From: Tubulanus polymorphus
Taxonomy: Eukaryota; Nemertea; Palaeonemertea; Tubulaniformes; Tubulanidae
Direction of reading: 5' to 3'
DNA length: 64,000 nucleotides
NCBI RefSeq assembly: GCF_964204645.1
Contig: NC_134032.1
Span: 8,178,275-8,242,274 of the forward strand
In this document: one piece after another, positions 8,949-18,843 of the stretch
Numbering within the stretch: the first letter of the stretch is position 1
How the letters are laid out: each line of letters starts with the position of its first letter
Program-made: the position numbers and the translations under genes
The notes under the pieces: model-generated
Database searches by the model: none
What the model was told of the DNA's origin: nothing
The model's input: the letters and a program-made list of their open reading frames with translations, nothing else

Positions 8949-10337
8949 TTAAAATTTAAAATATAATATTCCTCCGATTACAATTCCTATACAAGTTATA
9001 GCTAATTTAGTATTTTCATGTGATTTATTATCATCATTTAGTTTAATTATATCATGTTGAATTTTATCAGTTTTTATATCTTCTGATGTATTGTAATCTT
9101 TTATTTTGGAATCATTATTTAATTTAATATTCTTAGTTTTAGTTTCTGTTGATTGAATATGTTTTTTATTTTTTTCACCTTCCATTAATTTTGGGGCAGT
9201 GATAATCTTTTTATTTATATCATTTAACCCAAATGAATTATTTATTGTTGCAGTTTTAATTAGATTATTATAACCAATTATATTTCCCATCTTTAATACT
9301 AAATCATTAGAAATAATTAATAGATTAGGGCCTATACAATAATTAAGTCTTACATGAGATTTATCTAAATAATTTTGATATCTTATAATGTTTTCTGGAA
9401 TCGATCTATTTTTATCATTATGAATTGAATCTTCAAATAAAACTTTAAATTGTTTTTGTGTATCAAATGATGTATTCAAATTTCCAATTATCGGTGATCT
9501 TGTTTCAACTTGCGCACCTAAAATACAAATCAAATAAGTTCTAATAGATTGATTTATTCTTTCTATACCTGATTTAGTAAAACCTTCACTATTTTCTAAA
9601 ATAAAATAAACCCAACCATTATTGTTTTCTTGTTTTAAATGATCATAAAATTTCGGTAATTTATTGAAATTTAATGTTTCTAAATCCTTTGTTTCTATTT
9701 TACCATAACCTAATTTATTATTATAGATATTATAAAGGCTATTAGATGGTATGGGAAGTGCACAATATTCTGCAATCTTTTTAGGGCAAGGAAGTGATCT
9801 TATTGTTCCAATTTTTGTTCTAAAATCAGAATTATTTATATCTATATTAAATTCATTGCAAATCTTATAAAACTTAGATAAATTAATATTATTATCTAAT
9901 TCTTTGAAATACCTAGATCCTGGTAAAGCGCACTCTAATTCATTTAATATTATTCTGATTTGAAAGTATGTATGAAATCTAAATAAACTTTGAATTAATT
10001 TATATTTAGAATTATTCAAATGATCATTCCAACTAATTCCACATCCTGTTGTTGCACAATAAACAGCAAAATTTAATTTATTCTGCCAATACTTCATATT
10101 AGATTTTAATAACCATTGTTTTTCATCTTTCAATTTTTTAAAATTAATTAAATATACATGAAATATATTTTCCATCTTTGCATTAAAATTATTAGTTTCA
10201 GTAACATAAATTTCTAAATTAGTTAATGAATCTAAAACTTCATTTCTATATGTAATATCTTTATTAAAATCTATTGCTGGAATATTATATTTAATTGATT
10301 TATTATATCGGAAAGCTTTTGGAAAACAATCTACCAT
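8949..10337 (-). CDS. Large conserved Polinton-type protein with C-terminal anchor (462 aa)
   Basis: The product has a long N-terminal domain with a segment FRFHTYFQIRIILNELECAL (about residues 117-136) followed by KFYKICNEFNI. I recall similar sequences in uncharacterised proteins of animal Polinton/adintovirus elements. The middle part (about residues 245-350) is mixed alpha/beta. A Lys/Asn/Asp-rich low-complexity stretch follows, ending in a hydrophobic tail LAITCIGIVIGGILYF that could anchor the protein in a membrane. Neighbours are virion-type and small membrane genes, so a structural or assembly role is inferred. The frame is intact and starts with the TATAAATG context. Confidence 0.7.
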   Translation of the reverse strand: MVDCFPKAFRYNKSIKYNIPAIDFNKDITYRNEVLDSLTNLEIYVTETNNFNAKMENIFHVYLINFKKLKDEKQWLLKSNMKYWQNKLNFAVYCATTGCGISWNDHLNNSKYKLIQSLFRFHTYFQIRIILNELECALPGSRYFKELDNNINLSKFYKICNEFNIDINNSDFRTKIGTIRSLPCPKKIAEYCALPIPSNSLYNIYNNKLGYGKIETKDLETLNFNKLPKFYDHLKQENNNGWVYFILENSEGFTKSGIERINQSIRTYLICILGAQVETRSPIIGNLNTSFDTQKQFKVLFEDSIHNDKNRSIPENIIRYQNYLDKSHVRLNYCIGPNLLIISNDLVLKMGNIIGYNNLIKTATINNSFGLNDINKKIITAPKLMEGEKNKKHIQSTETKTKNIKLNNDSKIKDYNTSEDIKTDKIQHDIIKLNDDNKSHENTKLAITCIGIVIGGILYFKF

Positions 10338-10353
10338 TTATATAATTAAAAAA

Positions 10354-10788
10354 TTAATAATTTATTAATTCTTTTAATAATTTATCTTGTTCTTCAACTG
10401 TTATATGACCATTTAAACTTATTATATAATCTAGTGTGTTCTTTAATTTATTAATTTCTTTTATATTAGTTTTAATTTTTTCTTTATTACTTTTTATATT
10501 TAATTTTGAACTTATACCAGTTAAAACACTTGAACTTAATCCTAATACACCAATTGATATAGCTAATGGTGTTAATGGGCTGAATATTGCTAGAAATGTT
10601 ATTACAGAACTAATTGTAACCGAACCACTTATAATCAAATAATATATAATTTTACTTTTTAGATATTTTTTCTTTTTTATCTTTAAGTCACTTTCAAATT
10701 CTAATATTTGTTTTTCTAAATATATTTTTAATTTAGTTTTATTTATATCATGAGGAATAATATCAATTCTATCAACTTTATCTTCCAT
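10354..10788 (-). CDS. Small membrane protein (144 aa)
   Basis: An N-terminal charged helix is followed by two closely spaced hydrophobic spans at about residues 47-90 (YLIISGSVTISSVITFLAIF and a second Leu/Ile/Gly-rich span), then a Lys-rich helical tail. The helix-hairpin-helix layout suggests a membrane-inserted virion or assembly protein. It belongs to the tightly spaced minus-strand run, with about 16 bases to the downstream gene. No named family recognised. Confidence 0.65.
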   Translation of the reverse strand: MEDKVDRIDIIPHDINKTKLKIYLEKQILEFESDLKIKKKKYLKSKIIYYLIISGSVTISSVITFLAIFSPLTPLAISIGVLGLSSSVLTGISSKLNIKSNKEKIKTNIKEINKLKNTLDYIISLNGHITVEEQDKLLKELINY

Positions 10789-10807
10789 TTATTTAGAATA
10801 AAAAATA

Positions 10808-11230
10808 CTAATTAGTAAACTTATAAGCAACAAATATAACAATAACTGTTCCACCTAAAATCCATATTATTTCATATTTCTGTTGTTCTTTACTTGGGGT
10901 ATAATAATCTGATAATTTAGGTTTGTATAGATGTAATTTTTCTTTATTTGTTACTGCGTTATATAAACTCATTGCATCATCAACTGATTGAAAATCTCTA
11001 TGTGAAATCTTCTGATCATATAATTCTTTGTTAATATAATCCATATAGTTTTGCCTCTTTTCTCTATATTCTTCTGCAGCTTTATTGTATTTCTCTAACG
11101 CTAAGTTATGTCTTCTTTGTTCTCCTAATGAACTATTTTTATCAATATGTTTAAATAAATAACCACCACCAGTAAATGCTAAAGCGTTAACGATTGCCGA
11201 TCCTATAATAGTTATAATTGCAGAAGCCAT
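10808..11230 (-). CDS. Conserved Polinton-type membrane protein (140 aa)
   Basis: The N terminus is a small-residue-rich hydrophobic segment (ASAIITIIGSAIVNALAFTG, about residues 2-21). It is followed by a charged helical region with RRHNLALEKYNKAAEEYREK (about 39-58), the segment LSDYYTPSKEQQ (about 105-116) and a C-terminal membrane span (IIWILGGTVIVIFVAY). I have seen this arrangement repeatedly in unnamed proteins of cnidarian and mollusc Polinton-like elements, which supports a real conserved gene. Function unknown; a membrane or minor virion component is the likeliest guess. Confidence 0.72.
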   Translation of the reverse strand: MASAIITIIGSAIVNALAFTGGGYLFKHIDKNSSLGEQRRHNLALEKYNKAAEEYREKRQNYMDYINKELYDQKISHRDFQSVDDAMSLYNAVTNKEKLHLYKPKLSDYYTPSKEQQKYEIIWILGGTVIVIFVAYKFTN

Positions 11231-11254
11231 TTATTTAACAAAAAAATTATGTAT

Positions 11255-11476
11255 TTATATGGGAGGAATATATTTTTGTTTTTCCAAATAATCAATAGTT
11301 AAATTAGATAAAGTAACTGCTAATGTTAACTTTAAAATATCATTGATATCAAATCTATCAACATTAACACTTCCCATTTTGAATACTTTTTTTAATACCA
11401 TTGAATAACCAACCGTTCCAACTGATAGTAATGGGCCATTGTATAATCCAGTTATTATCCACTTATTATCACTCAT
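11255..11476 (-). CDS. Small hydrophobic protein (73 aa)
   Basis: The product contains GLYNGPLLSVGTVGYSMVL near its N terminus and a second hydrophobic stretch LKLTLAVTLSNLTIDYL. The GLYNGPL element recurs in small proteins of other Polinton-type elements as I recall. Its ATG directly abuts the stop of the upstream gene (TAAATG shares the TAA), so its T-run start motif lies inside the 3' end of that gene. Confidence 0.65.
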   Translation of the reverse strand: MSDNKWIITGLYNGPLLSVGTVGYSMVLKKVFKMGSVNVDRFDINDILKLTLAVTLSNLTIDYLEKQKYIPPI

Positions 11477-11818
11477 TTATTTATCAAAAAAATTACTATC
11501 ATCAAAATATTTAGTTAACTTATTTATGATTAATTCAACATTTATTTCATTACTAGTTTTATGATTATCATATATTTTGGTTAATATGTTTTTAATATCT
11601 TCAATAATTCCATCTTCATTTAATTCATAATATTCTAAAGGTGATTTAATTAAATCAATTACTTTTTCTATATTATACTTTTCTTTATCAATCATTGACG
11701 CATTGTTAAATGATTTACTTTTTATATCAGTAATTACGTCATTTAGTTTAATTCTCATTTCTTTACCATGTTTAAAATCAAACCCAAAACATATACTCGG
11801 TCCAACAGTTATATTCAT
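11477..11818 (-). CDS. Hypothetical protein (113 aa)
   Basis: A soluble, mixed-charge product starting MNITVGPSICFGFDFKHGKE with alternating Lys and Glu/Asp and predicted helices in the second half. No family is recognised. It is placed between the small hydrophobic protein and the penton candidate, reads in the same direction, and starts in the ACTATATAAATG context with a T run upstream. The stop codon is adjacent to the next ATG. Confidence 0.6.
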   Translation of the reverse strand: MNITVGPSICFGFDFKHGKEMRIKLNDVITDIKSKSFNNASMIDKEKYNIEKVIDLIKSPLEYYELNEDGIIEDIKNILTKIYDNHKTSNEINVELIINKLTKYFDDSNFFDK

Positions 11819-11835
11819 TTATATAGTGAAAAAAA

Positions 11836-12594
11836 TTACTCTTTACATCTTATAACTAATTCATAAATAACAGGGAAATTATTTAAATCAATTAAGTATC
11901 CATTATGATTTCTAATTTCTAATCTAAAATTATTAAAACTAGGAATGCATGGTTTGAAATCACATTCTGTTAAATTATAATTTATTTGCGTTCCAAATTC
12001 TTTAACATTTTTTAATGGTAAAATATTTAATATACTAGAATTACATGTTGTATCTTTAGTTGCTTCAAATGTTTTTGTTGGGTCAATTAAATTGCAATAA
12101 ATATAAAAATGTGTAAAAGGTATTATATTTGAAATACCTTCTACGTTTACTGTAACAACATCTGGTTCAATTCCTAGCAATTTAGCTATAGGTTTTTTTA
12201 CCATAAATGCATGTTGACTTTCATCAAATACCTTTATTTTAATTCTATTTGAGCTATCACTTTTTATAAATCTTATTAAAAATTTATCATCTTTTCTAAT
12301 TTTCAACCGTGCTCTACGATTAATTTCTTGAGATAATGTTTCTAAATTATATAATCCTGGTCTTAGAAATAGATGAAACCATTTATTTACATTTCTAATA
12401 TGAATTAAAAAAGTATTATGTTCAATAGTTTTATTCGATATATTATAAAAAGAATTACATAAACTTATATTTACTAATTTTAAATCTACACAATTCTTGA
12501 ATTCTCTATCTAATTGTACTAATAAATTATGACATTTATAATTTGTAAGTTTTCTAGAATCTACAAATATTCTGTATTCTTTTAATTCTACCAT
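11836..12594 (-). CDS. Minor capsid (penton-like, single jelly-roll) candidate (252 aa)
   Basis: The 252-residue length and strand-rich composition fit the penton protein of Polinton-type elements. Features that recall the family are a central GLYNLETLSQEIN (about residues 79-91), KLLGIEPDVV (about 138-147), FTHFYIYCNLIDP (about 160-172) and a terminal segment with IRNHNGYLIDLNNFPVIYEL. Such proteins occupy capsid vertices. Its position next to other virion genes and not far from the major capsid candidate supports this. The frame is intact. A fold prediction would be decisive. Confidence 0.62.
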   Translation of the reverse strand: MVELKEYRIFVDSRKLTNYKCHNLLVQLDREFKNCVDLKLVNISLCNSFYNISNKTIEHNTFLIHIRNVNKWFHLFLRPGLYNLETLSQEINRRARLKIRKDDKFLIRFIKSDSSNRIKIKVFDESQHAFMVKKPIAKLLGIEPDVVTVNVEGISNIIPFTHFYIYCNLIDPTKTFEATKDTTCNSSILNILPLKNVKEFGTQINYNLTECDFKPCIPSFNNFRLEIRNHNGYLIDLNNFPVIYELVIRCKE

Positions 12595-12611
12595 TTATTT
12601 TACATATTTTC

Positions 12612-12953
12612 TTATTCGAAATCAATATCGTGATGCCCTTTTTCATTCTTACCTTTGTATACGAAATAGAAATCTCCAGAACATAATTCTTCTAGATCTT
12701 CACTTGATAATCTATGAAATCTATCTGGTAAATATGTTCTGAATTTATATGTATTTCCTTTTAATCCTTCATATTCTAAATGAATTACTAATTTATCTCC
12801 ATATTTATTAGTAATTGTTTCAATGTTAGTAATTAAATATTTCTTGTGAATTGTTAATTCTGTTAACTTTTTGAATTTATAATCTACAGATTTAACGCTT
12901 GAAGTATCTTTAATTCTATCTAAGAATTCACTGTGTACTTGTTTACTCTCCAT
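12612..12953 (-). CDS. Small OB-like, possibly single-stranded DNA-binding protein (113 aa)
   Basis: The middle and end of the product form a short beta-rich domain: KKYLITNIETITNKYGDKLV, then a charged strand with the conserved-looking YLPDRFHRLSSEDLEEL and an aromatic FYFVYKGK near the end. I have seen comparable small proteins next to DNA polymerase genes in Polintons and related elements, where an OB-fold role in replication is plausible. It lies directly downstream of the polymerase gene on the same strand. Assignment is by pattern, not by a search. Confidence 0.5.
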   Translation of the reverse strand: MESKQVHSEFLDRIKDTSSVKSVDYKFKKLTELTIHKKYLITNIETITNKYGDKLVIHLEYEGLKGNTYKFRTYLPDRFHRLSSEDLEELCSGDFYFVYKGKNEKGHHDIDFE

Positions 12954-12981
12954 TTATTATACAAATTTTTATTGAAATTGA

Positions 12982-15900
12982 TTAACACGCTAGAATCCTT
13001 TTCATAATCTCATTTTCTTTTGTTTCTTCTCTTTTGAATTTTATATATTCATCTAAATTGCAACCATAGGCGACTGTGTGGATTCCATCATCTAAAATAT
13101 ATCTTTTATCATCAAATGGGTTTAGACTTATCTTCTCTATCTCTTCAATATACATTTCATGATCTTCAGATCTTAAACATTTCATCTTATGTTTTCTAAC
13201 TTCTTCATTAAATATACAATTGATGCAATCTTTAAAATGAATATTCTTTTCAACAACGCTTTTGGTAATTCCTTTTAACTTTTTAGCTTCATGAGTTTTG
13301 GTTTTATATGAATACATTTTAGATCTAATACCAATGAACTCTATCATTTCTTCACCACCTAATTCATCCTTAAACTTCCCAGGAACTTTTTTATTATCAT
13401 TGCTAAACAATTCATGATCTTTAGGATAGTTACTAAAATCAAAATGATGTTTTAATGTTTTTAAATCATCTGTTATGTTATCAGTTTTTATCTTTAATAT
13501 GTAACTGTCAGTATCAAAGTATAGAATTTCTATGTGTTTTTCTCCAAAATGGGGTTGTAATATGTTATAGTAAAATTTATACATTAATAACTTTGATAAT
13601 TCTAAAACCGATGCACCAACATAAATAGGTTTATTGAACTTCATAGAAGTTCTCCTCATTTTAACTGCTGCTAAATTTTCATCAAATATTCTGTTACCTA
13701 TAAACTTAGGATATGATTGTAAATGCCTTATCCTTTTACCATTACTAACTTACTCAATATCATTTCTATTTCTTATGTTTTCACAAGTCTTACCATAGAA
13801 TGCATTATTCATTAGTTTGAAGAAATCTTTCTCGAAATCAGTTTTAGCTTCAGTTCTCTGTGTAGTATTAAAATCTATATATTTTTCTAACCATTTAGAT
13901 TGACTGAATGAAATATATCTATGTACTTTTTTTAGAATCATTCCTTGATTCAAATAAAACTTCAACATTCTATAATGCACAACGTAATTATATTTATCTT
14001 CTTGAGTTACCATTAACTTTTCAGTATGAATATGATTATCGGGTTTAATTCTTTTTTGATAATTTGATAATTCTTCATGTTTAACAGTTTTATGTTCGGG
14101 ACAATATGCTAGATTTCTAGATTTGAATTTAATATTTTCAGGATATTCTAAATCTACAACGAAGAAGTAACCAATATCTGAATCATCTGCAATATCTAGA
14201 ATTCTTTTCTTCCAATCAAATTTATCAATTTGTAAAACTTCAGTTATTTCAAACATCCCATAAGGTTGTGGTTCCATCATTGCCCAACCATACAAATTAT
14301 TTGCATCTATATATAATAACTTATATCCAGGGTTATCATTTACATTGAAATATCTATCACCTAATACACCTGAAACTCCTCCTCTTATAGATTTTTCAAA
14401 TAATAGTAATTGATCTATATTTGTTAACAAATCCATTTTTATATCTGTAAATTTTAATCCACAATCCCATGTTAATCCTGGTGATGAATAACAATGACAA
14501 GGATCAATTTTGAAATATTTTAGGTTTACATCTCTAAACCTTTCGAATATATCGGTTAATAATAATACATCTGATTTTAAATATAAATCTACTAATTGTC
14601 CATGATTTTTAATTTCAAAATGATTCCAAATATTCAATGTTCTATTATAAACTTCATCTTTAACATATTCATTTTTTAATTCATCATAAAATTGTTCTTT
14701 TAATAATTCAGTTATATTAAAATCATTATGATTTTTATAGAAAGAATATGGAATTGCTCCTTTATATCTCATTAATTGAAAATCATCATTATTTGGGTAA
14801 TATTCTTTTAATATCTTTAATTCATAATCAACTAATGATTTTGATAGATTGTCTAATGAACTACTTAAAAATCTATATGAATCTATAAATCTTAGACAAC
14901 CAAATTGGAATGATATATAATTCTCAGATGTTTTAGCTAACATTCTAAATTTATAAGTTGGTATTTTATCTTTTGATCTATTTGAATTTAATATTTCTAT
15001 TTCATTATTGATTTCTTCTATTTTATGACATAACTGTTTGATGAATAAATGTGCATCATATCCTGATAGGTTATGAAATATAACTGGTATAAAGTTAATT
15101 TTCTTAGCTTGTAAGTTACAATTCTCATGTGCAGCGCCTCTAAACTTTCCATTCAAATGATCATGATCTCTTACTTTTTTATCTTTATAATTAAATATCT
15201 TTTCACAATAATAACATTTATCTGCAAACGCAAATTCTTCTTTATCTTCTTCTGTCATTATAATTTCTATATTTGTATTCAATAATTTACTAAATCTTAT
15301 TTCATATTCAATTAATAAGTCACAAAAATGATTGATAACATTTTCATTTCTATAATTATAATATTCACTTTCGATTAGTTCTGGATAATTAGATTTAATA
15401 TATAACCCGAAAGCTGCAGCTGATTGATGAATCTTTTTAATTGTATTTGTTATTGGTGGTTCATCTGAATAATCACTTTCATTAGAATTTAATTTCTTTC
15501 TTTTATAATATATATCTTTTCTATCTTTATCTGTTAATTCTTTATTTAATGATTCAAAATCTCCATATATTACAAATGGTACTTTATTTTTGTAATCATA
15601 TTTTTTGAATTCTAATATTTTATCCTTTTCATTTGGTAAAACTAATTTACAATAATCATGATTATCACATAGTTGTTTATGATTTAATAATGTATTTTCA
15701 TTACTAAATTTATGTAAACATTTTCTACATAGATATATTTTATGGTGATCATTTTCTGATTTAAAAAATAAATCGATTTGTTTAATCCACATGTAATGAT
15801 TCTCATAATATAGTATATCTATAACATCATTTGAATCATAATCTTTTGATAGGTATAAAGGTTCTAATGTATAATGTTTAATATTATTTCCTTTTGTATT

Positions 15901-17010
15901 TGGTAATTTGATTAAATCAAATACATTTATCTTTATATTATTATATCTTTCTATTTTTGGAATATTTTTAATTCTAACAGGATACTTATCTATCTTATAA
16001 TTATTTTCAAATGGTTTATAATGAGTTAATCTAAAACTATGTGTAATATCTTCTGTTGGATGTAAACAACTTATTATAGCCCATAGAAAACATTTATTAT
16101 CAAAATTTTGTATATTTATTACACCATTAGTTTTAAATGGTAGTTTAATATAACTTGTTCCATTTATACTATCATCTTTATAATATGATAAATTATTTTC
16201 ATCAATTGGTTTTGATTTAGTTAACTTATTATATTTTGTGTTATAAACATGTAAAGTTATAAATATTATCTCATCAAATATTAAACCAGATCCTTCAAAA
16301 TATTTCTCTTCTATTTTAGTTTTTACTTCATTATAACATTTATCTAATTTATCATCTATATGTTGTTTAGATATAATATGTTGTGAATGAGAATTTATAT
16401 TATATATTGGTTTATCTTCAGATTTTATAAACTTTACTTTAGAAGATATACTTATTTTAGGATATTCTACGTTTGTAATTATTTTTATTATTTCTTTCAT
16501 ATTTTCTAAATGTTTTTTATTTTCTTCTAATGTTTTACCTTTATGAAATTTAAACTCGATAGCTGCTGGACCAATATCACTTTTAAATGCTTCGGTTATC
16601 TCTATATCTTTTTTATTATCTAATGAATTAATATAATTTCTTACATCTTCCATATATGGTCTTTTATTGTTTAATTTATTTTTTATTCTTTTAATTGTCT
16701 TCTGTTTCTTATCGTTATCATTATCAAAATAATCTTCACCTAAAATATCATTATTCTTATTTCTAATATGACTTATAGATTTTAAATGTTCTTTATAATA
16801 TCTTTTATCACTGAATGATTGATTACATGTATCACATTTGTATGTTTCTTTTTCATCCTTTAATTCTTCTAATTTATTTTCTAATATATCATCTTTATAC
16901 TCTAGTTTCAATTTATTCTCTAAATGTGTTATAGTTTTATTGTGTCTTGCTTTTTGGGATTTATCTATATCGATATTACATGTTGGGCAGTAGTACTTAT
17001 TTGCTTCCAT
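12982..17010 (-). pseudogene. Protein-primed family B DNA polymerase, interrupted by a stop codon
   Basis: The first open part (17010 to 13750, 1086 residues) has two N-terminal C2H2-like fingers (about residues 7-30 and 57-81), a CFLWAI segment near 305, another finger near 425 and the ExoI motif YGDFESL near 484. It continues with an exonuclease-region motif LSGYDAHLF near 650, polymerase motif A DANNLYGWAM near 900 and motif B NNAFYGKTCEN near 1070. A TAA at 13750-13752 interrupts it. The frame then stays open without shift to 12982 and includes motif C YFDTDSYI. The nonsense codon lies between motifs B and C, so a truncated product would lack a catalytic Asp. Total span fits Polinton polymerases. 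The start at 17010 is the only one in a TTAAAATG rather than TAAATG context. Confidence 0.93.
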
Positions 17011-17092
17011 TTTAATACTATATTTTTTATTAAAATTGATTTTAGAAGTTCAATGATTTAAATGTTATTCATATATATATGAATATTTTAAG
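17011..17092. other. Upstream flank of the polymerase gene
   Basis: A short AT-rich stretch including ATATATATATGAATATT. It probably holds the polymerase promoter and separates the gene from the terminal hairpin. Confidence 0.4.
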
Positions 17093-17299
17093 AGTAATAG
17101 GGGTAATGGGCTTTCATATCAAAGGTCGAAAGGTTGAGGTTGATAAATTTTCCAAATGTTAAAATAATAATAATTTCTACTTGAATTAGGAGTGTACGCG
17201 ACTAATTCAAGTAGAAATTGTTGTTATTTTAACATTTTGGAAAATTTCTCGGGCTCGACCTTTCGACCTTTGGTATGAAAGCCCATTACCCCTATTACT
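17093..17299. repeat. 207-bp near-perfect hairpin at the element's right edge
   Basis: The sequence AGTAATAGGGGTAATGGGCT at 17093 is mirrored by its reverse complement ending at 17299. The arms are about 97 bp each around a loop of about 12 bases (17190-17201), with a few mismatches. Sequence to the left is AT-rich element DNA; to the right it is host-like. It could be the terminal repeat of the element in folded-back form, a junction of two terminal repeats, or an unrelated foldback insertion. No flanking target duplication was seen. Confidence 0.85.
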
Positions 17300-18843
17300 A
17301 ATGATAACAGCAATGAACGATTTTACGAAGATCATTTCTCATTTCGACCCAGTCAAAACATTAAGAAGAAACCATTTATGCGATAAGCGACGTGCAGCAA
17401 AGTAATAGATCTTTCGATATTTTGACGAGTGGCATATCTGACTTCTGGAAGATCGAAAGGGGCGCATGGTGACAAAATTGAAAAGGTCACAGCTGAAGTC
17501 ACATTTCACCTTCGACGCTTTCGAGCCTCCACTTGTCAGATCGTTCTGATATGCCCTGTCTGTTATGCTCTAAGATGCTGATCCGAACGAATAAGTAACG
17601 AGAAATGACTTGCATTGACGTTGTGGCACTTGGCTAATATCTTTTGGTCAGAATTTACGCAAGGCAGGAGATGCCCTTTTGAAATCTGTGACAGCGGCCC
17701 TGGCTTGACCCAGCGTGGAAACGCCATGGAACGAGGTACATCGGGCCACCCCATAAGAGAGATCACGCCCCGGGCGAGTGCTCTCTATGCTTCGGCGTTC
17801 AATCTCATGTATATCAAGATCCTGCAACAAACCCTTAGTACCATATATCAGTAATTCATACCGGTTGTAAATGTCCGAGTTTCTCAGACAAAGAGAAAGG
17901 TAGAAAAGATCACAGTGCGGACTAATGTTAGCTGGGCCTGCAGGGAGATGTTTCTGTCCCTCCAAAGATTTTAGAATATCATTCAGAGCAGCAGTTGCTT
18001 GAGCTGTTCTTGCAAGCACTCTCCAGTTTTTATCCCTGCTTTTGCTCACTGATTATCGTTCCAAGGTATTTGACAGATGAGACACAATTTCAGTGACCAT
18101 CAAACTCTGAATAATGTCACAATCTGAATAACGTCAAAATAGGGGCGGCACCCAGTCCGTGAGTGGGTTATATATAACACCTGTTGAAGACATTTCAGAA
18201 TAGATACAACCTACTGGCGCATCCAACGTGCAGATCTTCGGTCGGTTGGATTGATCTGATTCTAGCTATGATGTTTATGAACCGGTCCTTGGGTATGTGA
18301 TTCTTAATCATGGCTTCAACTCCAGCAGGTCAGAAACAGCAGAAACACTCCGCTTAAGGCGTATCCGATGAGGGGAGTAGATAGGCTGTGTGTTTAATGC
18401 TCTGATAGATATTTTCCAACCAGAAGATGTTTTACTATATGTATTGGCACCCTTTACGATAAATTATTGTAAGCCTACATCGCATATTCATGATCGATTC
18501 AATGACATTGTTAATCTAAATAATGATAAACTTTCACAAAAGCTTCGTTGTGTTAGATTTCAGGGAATTGATTTTCTATCCGCTGTTAACAATAAATCTA
18601 ACAAATGAATTGTAGCTTTCGTAAAGACTTTAATGATACATATCAAAGTTAAATTGATATTCCAATACGCGAGAGGACACGGTCAGTTTCGGTATTTTAT
18701 CAGAAAGTCAGTGCGCACTCTCAGACAGTCAGTAGCACACTCTCAGACCTTGGAGTTATCATTGAAGTATTACCCCAAGCTCAGACAGTCACTACACTGT
18801 CGGGCAGGCTATAGCCAACGGACTCACTTGATCTGTATGAATC
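17300..18843. other. Host intergenic sequence without recognised gene
   Basis: Base composition is mixed and no frame looks protein-coding. The longest minus-strand frame (17648-18049) starts with a non-ATG codon and shows no family features. The receptor gene promoter probably lies in the last few hundred bases; duplicated CTCAGACAGTCA motifs occur at 18718-18730 and 18779-18791. Confidence 0.5.

Larger units (their letters stand above)
1..17299. mobile_element. Endogenous Polinton/adintovirus-like element (left end outside window)
   Basis: This is a compact, intron-free, strongly AT-rich gene block. It encodes a retroviral-type integrase with a chromodomain, a FtsK/HerA-type packaging ATPase, a protein-primed family B DNA polymerase, and candidate major and minor capsid proteins. 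That set defines Polintons (Mavericks) and the related adintoviruses. Plus-strand genes occupy about 1-5.2 kb and minus-strand genes about 5.4-17.0 kb, and the blocks converge. No adenain-like cysteine protease was recognised. Several genes are broken, so this copy is unlikely to be autonomous. The right boundary is placed at the end of a 207-bp hairpin, where base composition changes; no terminal inverted repeat pair or target duplication can be checked because the left end is missing. Confidence 0.9.

Noticed and set aside
17648-18049. Minus-strand 133-codon frame
   Set aside because: Starts with GTG, has no recognisable domain and lies in host DNA without splice or promoter support.
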